A stretch of 6,285 nucleotides of DNA from positions 1-6,285 of the forward strand of contig QGVE01000144.1 in assembly GCA_003242675.1 (NCBI GenBank), given 5' to 3'. The notes beneath the pieces were generated by a model. It searched no databases and was not told the DNA's origin. It worked only from the letters and a program-made list of their open reading frames with translations. A program made the position numbers and the translations under genes. Numbering within the stretch: position 1 is the first letter of the stretch; each line of letters starts with the position of its first letter. Shown here one piece after another: positions 1-4,244 of the stretch. The DNA is from Bacillota bacterium (GTDB lineage: Bacteria > Bacillota_E > Symbiobacteriia > Symbiobacteriales > Symbiobacteriaceae).

Positions 1-659
1 ATCCAGATCTGATACTTGCCGGGCCAATCGCGGGGTGCACGGGGATGGTCCGGACCGTTCGCCCCCACCCAGTCAACCTTGGCGCCGAAGGCCTCCGCGA
101 TAAACCGCAGAGGAACCAGCGTCCGGTTGTCCTTCAGGATGGAGGGCTGATCCATATAAACAACCCTGCCGTTGACCGTGGCCTTGTTGTCGCCGATCAG
201 GAAGTGGATCGTAAGCCCATCGCGCTCGATCAGCACATCCTTCGGCTTGTCCGGCGTCCAGGTCACCTTGGCGCCCATAGCTTCCGCCACAAAGCGGATC
301 GGCACCAGGGTGCGCCCGGTCTCCGGGTTGATCCAGGGAAGAACGTCGTCGAACTTGACCTGCTTCCGGTCAACGGCCACCACGGGATGCTGCGGTGTGC
401 CGCTTGTGCTGCGCGGCATGTCCATCCGCGTCTGCTCGACCAACTCCGTATCGTACATCCAGCCGCTGCTGTCGTCCGTTCCGTGGTCGATGCCGTCCTC
501 TATAATCTCACCGCAGTACTGTGGCGCCTCTGCGCAGATATCGAAGGCAGCAACCGGAGCAGGCGCAAGCATCCTTGCGCTTGCCAGCGCCGTGACCATC
601 GCCATGATGGCAATTACCCTATGCAGTCTCTTCCGATAAGACCACTCCTTCTTCATCAT
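1..659 (-). CDS. Exported copper amine oxidase N-terminal (stalk) domain protein, partial
   Basis: This reading frame starts at ATG 659-657 and stays open to the left edge, giving 219 codons with the C-terminus missing. A GGGAGGGG Shine-Dalgarno at 667-674, 7 bases upstream, supports the start. Residues 1-28 look like a signal peptide: a basic N-region (K3, K4, R9-R11, R14), a hydrophobic stretch at about 15-26, and an A-S-A cleavage motif at 26-28, so the protein is probably exported. Residues about 40-95 are not recognised; they include two cysteines (41 and 49) and are acidic. Residues about 96-200 match the copper amine oxidase N-terminal domain family, with two copies of the signature R-T-L-V-P-[IL]-R-F-[VI]-A-E-A-x-G-A-K-V at 116-132 and 179-195. 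In Firmicutes this domain is usually a cell-surface stalk or wall-associated module on many different proteins and does not imply amine oxidase activity. Any catalytic or anchoring part would lie beyond the window. The domain call is firm; the function is unknown. Confidence 0.88.
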   Translation of the reverse strand, partial: MMKKEWSYRKRLHRVIAIMAMVTALASARMLAPAPVAAFDICAEAPQYCGEIIEDGIDHGTDDSSGWMYDTELVEQTRMDMPRSTSGTPQHPVVAVDRKQVKFDDVLPWINPETGRTLVPIRFVAEAMGAKVTWTPDKPKDVLIERDGLTIHFLIGDNKATVNGRVVYMDQPSILKDNRTLVPLRFIAEAFGAKVDWVGANGPDHPRAPRDWPGKYQIW

Positions 660-666
660 GATTCAT

Positions 667-674
667 CCCCTCCC
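667..674 (-). promoter_or_regulatory. Ribosome binding site of the stalk-domain gene
   Basis: GGGAGGGG on the minus strand lies 7 bases before ATG 659-657. Another ATG at 664-666 is out of frame with the signal peptide and too close to the site, so this element fixes the start at 659. Confidence 0.7.
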
Positions 675-686
675 ATAGGTCGGAAT

Positions 687-714
687 GTAATAGTAAATTA
701 GACTTCGGTGATAA
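687..714 (-). promoter_or_regulatory. Candidate vegetative-type promoter of the stalk-domain gene
   Basis: On the minus strand TTATCA (709-714, four of six matches to TTGACA) is followed after 16 bases by TATTAC (687-692, four of six matches to TATAAT). Transcription would start near 680, leaving a short leader that contains the ribosome binding site. This is the most AT-rich stretch next to the gene, which helps. The match is moderate and unsupported by any data. Confidence 0.3.
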
Positions 715-722
715 GACATCCG

Positions 723-742
723 TGCCAGAGGATGCCAGAGGA
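723..742. repeat. Perfect tandem 10-base direct repeat
   Basis: TGCCAGAGGA occurs twice in a row at 723-732 and 733-742 with no mismatch and no spacer. It lies just upstream of the candidate promoter of the stalk-domain gene, and its end overlaps a 12-base palindrome by three bases. It could be part of a regulator binding site or a small slippage duplication; the sequence alone does not decide. Confidence 0.75.
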
Positions 743-772
743 ACTAGTTCCGATCCCAAGACAAGACTAGTC
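740..772. promoter_or_regulatory. Pair of ACTAGT-centred palindromes, possible operator
   Basis: GGAACTAGTTCC (740-751) is a perfect 12-base palindrome. GACTAGTC (765-772) is a perfect 8-base palindrome with the same ACTAGT core. Their centres are 23 bases apart, close to two helical turns. They lie about 25-60 bases upstream of the candidate promoter of the stalk-domain gene. This spacing would fit a dimeric regulator binding twice on one DNA face, but no known operator consensus is matched. The palindromes are seen directly; the operator role is inference. Confidence 0.35.
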
Positions 773-791
773 CCTAATGGAAAGGTAGGAT

Positions 792-866
792 TTGGATCGG
801 CCCATCGTGGTGACGGGCGGACTATTGTTCATCGCCGTGGGGATCCTCGCTTTCCTGGGGTCATAG
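792..866 (+). CDS. Doubtful 24-residue hydrophobic peptide ORF
   Basis: A short plus-strand frame runs from TTG 792-794 to TAG 864-866. Its product would have a polar start (L/M-D-R-P) followed by an uninterrupted hydrophobic stretch of about 18 residues with several glycines, ending in G-S, as in a single transmembrane segment. AAAGG at 781-785 lies 6 bases before the TTG and could be a weak ribosome binding site. An in-frame TAG at 786-788 bars extension upstream. The only plus-strand gene candidate in the window, it has a rare start codon and no recognised family, so it may be chance or the remnant tail of a lost gene. Confidence 0.15.
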   Translation: MDRPIVVTGGLLFIAVGILAFLGS

Positions 867-994
867 CCGTTCTGATTAGATATAAATGATGAATAATCCT
901 TCTTGCTTGATCGGCCCTGCAGAGCAACCCTCACAACAGCGCAAGGGGCTGTTAATTTCTGTCGGCCCCGGCGGAAACCTGGTATGACCCACGT
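867..994. other. Intergenic stretch with no recognised gene
   Basis: This is the central part of the 422-base gap between the spore protein gene and the stalk-domain gene. An AT-rich pocket at about 874-898 stands out from the surrounding high-GC DNA, but I find no convincing -35/-10 pair on either strand. Short frames on both strands here (for example minus 767-997) lack family resemblance, and that one also has no credible relation to its neighbours. Confidence 0.5.
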
Positions 995-995
995 C

Positions 996-1045
996 AAAAG
1001 AACGGGGCTGTCCCCCGCAGAGTCCTCTGCGTTGGGGACAGCCCC
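996..1045 (-). terminator. Intrinsic terminator downstream of the spore protein gene
   Basis: The outer arms GGGGCTGTCCCC (1004-1015) and GGGGACAGCCCC (1034-1045) are perfectly complementary over 12 bp. The inner arms CGCAGAG (1016-1022) and CTCTGCG (1025-1031) add 7 bp, with a two-base TT bulge (1032-1033) and a tiny TC loop. On the minus strand the hairpin is followed by GTTCTTTTG, a short U-rich tail. It begins 37 bases past the stop codon of the spore protein gene. Direction is set by the tail; the plus side has no T-run after the stem. Confidence 0.85.
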
Positions 1046-1081
1046 CGCGTCTCCCGGAGGAGCCAGTCAGCCAGGAGGACG

Positions 1082-1303
1082 TTACCGCATGGTACCGCCG
1101 TTCAGCTGCTGCTCGGCCAGGGCGATCATCTTCTTCACCATGTACCCGCCGACCGAGCCGTTCACACGGCTGGGCAGGTCGCCCTTGTACTGCTGGGCGT
1201 AGTTCGGGATGCCGAGCTCGGCGGCCGTCTCGTACTTGAGCTGCTCCAGGGCGCCACGGGCCGAGGAGACGACGAGCTCGTTGCTATTGTTGTTGGTCGC
1301 CAT
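1082..1303 (-). CDS. Alpha/beta-type small acid-soluble spore protein (SASP)
   Basis: A 73-residue protein that belongs to the alpha/beta SASP family. These proteins coat DNA in the dormant spore, protect it from UV and heat, and are degraded at germination by the GPR protease to supply amino acids. The family core is clear: S-A-R-G-A-L-E-Q-L-K-Y-E at about 14-25, the GPR-cleavage-type segment Y-E-T-A-A-E-L-G at 24-31, and the second helix G-D-L-P-S-R-V-N-G-S-V-G-G-Y-M-V-K-K at about 41-58. An asparagine-rich N-terminus (N4-N6, N8) and 73 residues are usual for the family. ATG 1303 is chosen because AGGAGGTGAG lies 7 bases upstream; an upstream in-frame GTG (1315) falls inside that element. 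The gene seems monocistronic, with its own terminator. Forespore-specific sigma-G control is expected for the family, but I could not identify a convincing promoter. Confidence 0.95.
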   Translation of the reverse strand: MATNNNSNELVVSSARGALEQLKYETAAELGIPNYAQQYKGDLPSRVNGSVGGYMVKKMIALAEQQLNGGTMR

Positions 1304-1310
1304 TGCGCTT

Positions 1311-1320
1311 CTCACCTCCT
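1311..1320 (-). promoter_or_regulatory. Strong ribosome binding site of the SASP gene
   Basis: AGGAGGTGAG on the minus strand is a near-perfect match to the 16S rRNA 3' end and lies 7 bases before ATG 1303-1301. It excludes the in-frame GTG at 1315-1313 as start. High translation would suit a protein made in bulk in the forespore. Confidence 0.85.
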
Positions 1321-1554
1321 AGCGGTCTTATGTTTCCGCCGAAGGCGCCGCGTTATGACGACCAGTTGTTGGCGCGCCCCAGCGGCGCGCGCAGCGATGC
1401 GGCCGCGCCGTGCCTCGCGCCGGCGCCGGCGACGCTTGGCACGACGCCAATCCGCCCATGCCGCGCACGCGGCCGTGCGCGGCGACGGCGCCGCCCACGC
1501 AATCGCGCCGCCGCGGGCGCGATGCCGCGACAGCGCGCTGCGGCGCGCCGGCGG
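1321..1554. other. Very GC-rich, hairpin-dense intergenic region
   Basis: This gap lies between the SASP gene and the amidotransferase gene. By hand count, positions 1381-1560 are about 83% G+C, higher than a coding sample at 1681-1740 (about 77%) and far above the other long gap (661-1081). GCGC-type words dominate. Perfect inverted repeats lie at 1372-1390 (7-bp stem), 1460-1483 (10-bp stem) and 1502-1523 (8-bp stem). Frames through it on both strands give only arginine/alanine-rich low-complexity translations without start signals or family resemblance, so I see no gene. It must contain the SASP promoter and the end of the amidotransferase transcript, but neither is evident. Confidence 0.6.
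1460..1483. repeat. Perfect 10-bp-stem inverted repeat
   Basis: GCCGCGCACG (1460-1469) and CGTGCGCGGC (1474-1483) are exact reverse complements with a CGGC loop. It is the strongest of the hairpins in the GC-rich gap. No T-run follows on either strand, so it is not a standard intrinsic terminator, though it lies about 70 bases past the stop codon of the amidotransferase gene and could stabilise a 3' end. Confidence 0.6.
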
Positions 1555-2280
1555 CTACTCGTGCGCTCGCCTGCGCGCCGCGTCGACAAACGCTTCGAAG
1601 AGCGAATCGAAATTGTAGGGCTGCCCCTGGAAGTTTTCGGGGTGCCACTGGACCGACAGGACGAACCGCCGCTCCGGGTGCTCCATCGCCTCGATCACCC
1701 CGTCGGGCGCGTGGGCGCTGGCCACCCAGCCCTCCGGCACCCGCTTCACGGCCTGGTGGTGCCGGCTGTTCACCAGCCGCTCCGGGCCCAGGAGTGCGGC
1801 GAGGCGCGTGCCCGGGGCGATCGCCACGGGATGGGTGGGGTAGTCCGCCGGGGCCTCCTGCCGGTGCTTGATCGCGCCGGGCACCTGCGTCGGGATGTCC
1901 TGCCAGAGCGCGCCGCCGAAGGCCACCGCCAGCACCTGGTGGCCCCGGCAGATGCCCAGCGTGGGCATGTCGCGGCGCACCGCCTGGCGCGCGTACGCCA
2001 GCTCGGCCCGGTCTCGCTCGGGGTCGATGCGGCCGGTGCCCGGCAGGGGCAGCTCGCCGTAGAGCAGGGGGTCCAGGTCGTCGCCGCCGGCGAGCAGCAG
2101 GCCGTCCAGCCGCTCCAGCACCTGGGCCGCCTCCGCCTCGTCCGCCACGAGGGGCAGCATGACGGGCAGGCCGCCCGCCCGCCACACGGCGCGGAAGTAG
2201 TCGCGGGGAATGTAGAGCCAGTCCCGCCCCGGCTCCTCGTTCGCCCGGTTGTGCGCGGTCACGCCGATCAAGGGCCTCAT
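1555..2280 (-). CDS. Peptidase C26 class I glutamine amidotransferase-like hydrolase (PuuD type)
   Basis: This 241-residue protein matches the PuuD / gamma-glutamyl-gamma-aminobutyrate hydrolase family, which cleaves gamma-glutamyl amide bonds with a class I amidotransferase fold in the cytoplasm. Visible landmarks are the N-terminal P-L-I-G-V-T strand (3-8), L-L-A-G-G-D-D-L-D-P (62-71), the nucleophile elbow G-I-C-R-G-H-Q (109-115) with catalytic Cys111, N-S-R-H-H-Q-A (171-177), and V-Q-W-H-P-E (210-215) with His213 and Glu215 completing the triad. The length is normal for the family and all triad residues are present, so it should be active. ATG 2280 is supported by GGGAGGGTGA at 2290-2299, 9 bases upstream. 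No polyamine or glutamine-dependent partner gene lies nearby, so the substrate is open: gamma-Glu-GABA, or another gamma-glutamyl compound. It follows mazF after 105 bases that contain a hairpin, and may be transcribed separately. Confidence 0.9.
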   Translation of the reverse strand: MRPLIGVTAHNRANEEPGRDWLYIPRDYFRAVWRAGGLPVMLPLVADEAEAAQVLERLDGLLLAGGDDLDPLLYGELPLPGTGRIDPERDRAELAYARQAVRRDMPTLGICRGHQVLAVAFGGALWQDIPTQVPGAIKHRQEAPADYPTHPVAIAPGTRLAALLGPERLVNSRHHQAVKRVPEGWVASAHAPDGVIEAMEHPERRFVLSVQWHPENFQGQPYNFDSLFEAFVDAARRRAHE

Positions 2281-2326
2281 GCTGTGGGGTCACCCTCCCG
2301 ACCATCAGGGCCGCTGGATTTGCGTG

Positions 2327-2362
2327 AACCCGGGGGTCCACACTCCTTTGGACTCCCGGGTT
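2327..2362 (-). terminator. Long hairpin after mazF, possible terminator or attenuator
   Basis: AACCCGGGGGTCCA (2327-2340) and TGGACTCCCGGGTT (2349-2362) pair over 14 bp with one G-T type mismatch and an 8-base loop. The hairpin starts 24 bases past the mazF stop codon and ends 47 bases before the amidotransferase start. On the minus strand it is followed by CACGCAAATCC with no U-run, so as an intrinsic terminator it is imperfect. It may stop or dampen transcription from the acpS-mazF operon, or protect its 3' end. Strand is assigned from the flanking genes. Confidence 0.5.
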
Positions 2363-2385
2363 CGCCACAAAGGTGCCCCTGCGGG

Positions 2386-2748
2386 TCAAAACTCCTTCAG
2401 CCCGAGGCTGATCATCAGGGCCTCGTCGACCTGGCGCATGATCTCGCTGCCCAGGTGCGTCACCCGCTCACGCAGCCGCCGCTTGTCGATGGTGCGGATC
2501 TGTTCGAGCAGGATGACGGAATCCCGCTCGAGGCCATAGGTTTCCCCGTTCAGCTCGACGTGAATCGGCAGCTTGGCCTTCTCGATCTGGCTGGTGATGG
2601 CCGACACGATGACCGTCGGGCTGTACTTGTTGCCAACATCATTCTGCAGGATCAGGACGGGCCGCACGCCCCCCTGTTCCGAGCCGATCACCGGGCTCAG
2701 GTCCGCGTAGAAGACATCGCCCCGCCGAATCTGGAGTGGCTTGTTCAT
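2386..2748 (-). CDS. ndoA: MazF/EndoA-type mRNA interferase toxin
   Basis: A 120-residue type II toxin of the MazF/PemK family, closely resembling Bacillus EndoA (NdoA/YdcE), a sequence-specific ribonuclease that cleaves mRNA in the cytoplasm and is inhibited by its cognate antitoxin. The N-terminal block [12 protein letters not shown] (8-19), the loop [11 protein letters not shown] (22-32), [10 protein letters not shown] (44-53) and the C-terminal [17 protein letters not shown] (73-89) are all family-typical. Arg29 and Thr52 align with the Bacillus catalytic Arg25 and Thr48, so the toxin appears intact. The length is about the usual 116 with a few extra N-terminal residues. It is the last gene of the acpS-nnr-alr-antitoxin-toxin cluster, 14 bases after the antitoxin stop codon. 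Those 14 bases contain no Shine-Dalgarno sequence, so translation probably depends on ribosomes arriving from the antitoxin gene. The start at ATG 2748 is the only close ATG. Confidence 0.95.
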   Translation of the reverse strand: MNKPLQIRRGDVFYADLSPVIGSEQGGVRPVLILQNDVGNKYSPTVIVSAITSQIEKAKLPIHVELNGETYGLERDSVILLEQIRTIDKRRLRERVTHLGSEIMRQVDEALMISLGLKEF

Positions 2749-2762
2749 ACGGCCGGGACCGC

Positions 2763-3011
2763 TCAGGGCAACCCGCCGATCCGCTCGAAGATCGGCCCTT
2801 CCTCCGCCAGAACGCGGTTGATGCGGGCCATCGCGCGATAGCCCCGCCTCAGCTGCTCCCGCATGTCCCGTCTCTTCCCTTCTTCCACGTGGATTCGCTC
2901 GACCTTGTGGATCGGAGCGTCCCGGTCGGTCCGCTCGGGGGCCGCGCGGCTGTCCGTCTCATCCGCCGCCGGCCCAAACCCGGCCGCCGGAAGAGCAGGG
3001 TCAGCGGCCAT
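2763..3011 (-). CDS. Divergent EndoAI/MazE-like antitoxin without a visible RHH domain
   Basis: An 82-residue protein directly upstream of mazF. Start ATG 3011 is chosen because GGAGG (3020-3024) lies 8 bases upstream; an in-frame GTG at 3020 falls inside that element. Residues about 46-70 ([20 protein letters not shown]) resemble the C-terminal toxin-binding part of Bacillus EndoAI, which has R-R-G-Y-M-E-M-A-K-I-N. The usual N-terminal ribbon-helix-helix fold of the family, which dimerises and binds the operator, is not recognisable: residues 1-45 are rich in Ala, Pro, Asp and Arg and look disordered. I translated the other two minus-strand frames over this region and found no RHH sequence, so a simple frameshift does not explain it. 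The family role is to wrap and inhibit MazF. Whether this version can bind DNA is doubtful. The antitoxin call rests on position plus the C-terminal segment. Confidence 0.75.
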   Translation of the reverse strand: MAADPALPAAGFGPAADETDSRAAPERTDRDAPIHKVERIHVEEGKRRDMREQLRRGYRAMARINRVLAEEGPIFERIGGLP

Positions 3012-3019
3012 GCGAACCA

Positions 3020-3024
3020 CCTCC
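3020..3024 (-). promoter_or_regulatory. Ribosome binding site of the antitoxin gene
   Basis: GGAGG on the minus strand, 8 bases before ATG 3011-3009. It contains part of the upstream in-frame GTG, which is therefore not the start. The contrast with the missing site before mazF suggests the antitoxin is translated more efficiently than the toxin. Confidence 0.7.
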
Positions 3025-3036
3025 GGATACGTCCCT

Positions 3037-3072
3037 CACTGCAGTGTATACGGGGCCGGGGCGAATGGTCAT
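3037..3072 (-). promoter_or_regulatory. Candidate internal promoter and palindrome before the antitoxin gene
   Basis: On the minus strand ATGACC (3067-3072, containing the TGAC core of a -35 box) is followed after 16 bases by TATACA (3045-3050, four of six matches to TATAAT). The -35-like box overlaps the alr stop codon. CACTGCAGTG (3037-3046), a perfect 10-base palindrome, overlaps the end of the -10 box and covers the expected transcription start, a typical operator position. Together these could give the toxin-antitoxin pair its own regulated promoter inside the operon. The palindrome is certain; promoter and operator functions are inferred. Confidence 0.35.
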
Positions 3073-4217
3073 CGGACGGGGCCGGGTTCGCGCGCCCCCG
3101 TGTAGAAGCGGGGCACCCGCCCGGAAATGCCGCAGACGATCTCGTAGTTGATCGTCTCCGCCAGCTGGGCCAGCTCCGTCGCGGTGATCTCCTCCTCCCC
3201 CTGGCGGCCGATCAGCACCGCCTCGTCGCCGACCTTGACCGGAACGTCGTCCGGCACCCGGACCATCATCTGGTCCATCGTCACCACGCCCACCACCGGG
3301 CAGCGCCGGCCGTGGATCAGCACGTGGGCCCGGTTGGAGAGCTTGCGCGGGTAGCCGTCGGCGTAGCCGACCGGCAGGGTCGCGATCTGCTCGCGGCCGG
3401 ACGTCGTGTAGGTGCAGCCGTAGGAGACCGACTGCCCCGGCTCCAGCCACTTCACCAGCCCCACGCGGGTCTTCCACGTGAGGGCGGGCGTGAGCTTCAC
3501 CGGCCACGCCACGTTCGGGGCCGGGGGCAGCCCCACCACCGCGATGCCGCTGCGCACCATGTCGTAGTGGGCCTCCGGCAGGAGCATGAGGCCCGCGCTG
3601 TTCACCACGTGCCGGATGGCGGGCCGCACCCCGGCCGCCGCGAGTTCGGCCAGGACGGCCTCGAACCGCTCCAGCTGAAGCCGGACGTACGGGCTGCCCG
3701 GCTCGTCCGCCGTCGCCAGGTGGGTGAAAACCCCCTCCACCTCCACGCAGGCGAGCGCCGCGAGCTCGCGCCCCACGGCAGCCACCTGGGAGGGCAGGAA
3801 GCCGATGCGGCCCATGCCGGTGTCGACCTTCAGGTGGACGCGCGCCTTCTTGCCCAGCCTCCGCCCGGCCCGGTCCAGGGCGTGCCCCAGCCCGGCGTCG
3901 AACAGCGCGACCCTGAGCCCCTCCAGGATCACGGTCTCGGCCTGGCCGGGGGACACGTAGCCCAGGACGAGGATCGGCGCCGAGATGCCGTGGCGGCGCA
4001 GGGCGACGCCCTCCTCCACCGAGGCCACGCCCAGCCAGTCCGCCCCGGCCTCCACCGCCGCGGTCGCCACGGCGACGGCGCCGTGCCCGTAGCCGTTGGC
4101 CTTCACCACCGCCATCAGTCGAGGAGCCCTGGCGATCCGCTTCAGCGCTGCGATGTTTGCCCGGATGGCGTTCAAGTCGACCTCCGCCCACGTGGGGCGC
4201 ATGCCGTCCAGATCCAT
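3069..4217 (-). CDS. alr: Alanine racemase
   Basis: A 382-residue PLP-dependent racemase that interconverts L- and D-alanine in the cytoplasm and supplies D-Ala for peptidoglycan. Order of landmarks: the PLP-lysine motif A-V-V-K-A-N-G-Y-G-H-G (36-46) with Lys39; H-L-K-V-D-T-G-M-G-R-I-G (128-139), where Lys130 matches the carbamylated lysine and Arg137 the phenolate-facing arginine of the Geobacillus enzyme; H-V-V-N-S-A-G (203-209); S-Y-G-C-T-Y (265-270) with the second catalytic base Tyr266; P-V-G-Y-A-D-G-Y-P (282-290); T-M-D-Q (313-316); and the C-terminal Y-E-I-V-C-G-I-S-G-R-V-P-R. All catalytic residues are present and length is normal. ATG 4217 follows AGGAGGAG by 5 bases; an upstream in-frame GTG (4235) lies before this site and is less likely. 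It is 27 bases after nnr and 57 before the antitoxin gene, as in the Bacillus gene order. Confidence 0.97.
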   Translation of the reverse strand: MDLDGMRPTWAEVDLNAIRANIAALKRIARAPRLMAVVKANGYGHGAVAVATAAVEAGADWLGVASVEEGVALRRHGISAPILVLGYVSPGQAETVILEGLRVALFDAGLGHALDRAGRRLGKKARVHLKVDTGMGRIGFLPSQVAAVGRELAALACVEVEGVFTHLATADEPGSPYVRLQLERFEAVLAELAAAGVRPAIRHVVNSAGLMLLPEAHYDMVRSGIAVVGLPPAPNVAWPVKLTPALTWKTRVGLVKWLEPGQSVSYGCTYTTSGREQIATLPVGYADGYPRKLSNRAHVLIHGRRCPVVGVVTMDQMMVRVPDDVPVKVGDEAVLIGRQGEEEITATELAQLAETINYEIVCGISGRVPRFYTGAREPGPVR

Positions 4218-4222
4218 GGTGG

Positions 4223-4230
4223 CTCCTCCT
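4223..4230 (-). promoter_or_regulatory. Ribosome binding site of alr
   Basis: AGGAGGAG on the minus strand lies 5 bases before ATG 4217-4215, in the 27-base gap after nnr. Its position excludes the in-frame GTG at 4235 and sets the protein at 382 residues. Confidence 0.75.
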
Positions 4231-4244
4231 GTCACCTGAGTCTC

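Noticed and set aside
767..997. Minus-strand 76-codon frame between the SASP and stalk-domain genes
   Set aside because: It has no family resemblance and starts on the very edge of the terminator tail. It also overlaps the palindrome region.
1089..1202. Plus-strand ATG after AGGAGG, antisense to the SASP gene
   Set aside because: The reading frame is the complement of a highly conserved SASP coding sequence and its product resembles nothing known. The upstream AGGAGG seems coincidental.
1326..1332. CATAAGA on the minus strand as a sigma-G -10 box for the SASP gene
   Set aside because: It would place the transcription start at the Shine-Dalgarno sequence itself, and no matching -35 box lies at the right distance. 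Another CATA-type site at 1351-1357 also lacks a -35.
2281..2385. T-box or other riboswitch upstream of the amidotransferase
   Set aside because: There is no T-box sequence or other known riboswitch core. The only structure is the single hairpin at 2327-2362.
1328..2389. Minus-strand 353-codon frame over the amidotransferase
   Set aside because: It is a frame-shifted reading of the amidotransferase gene; the true frame carries the intact Cys-His-Glu triad.
1303..2841. Plus-strand open frame of 512 codons
   Set aside because: It is antisense to the amidotransferase and mazF genes and crosses the GC-rich gap. The translation is Arg/Ala/His-rich and resembles no family.
2863..3020. Frameshift hiding an RHH domain in the antitoxin gene
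   Set aside because: The other two minus-strand frames were read: one gives low-complexity Arg/Pro/Ser sequence, and the other meets a stop. Neither resembles an RHH fold.
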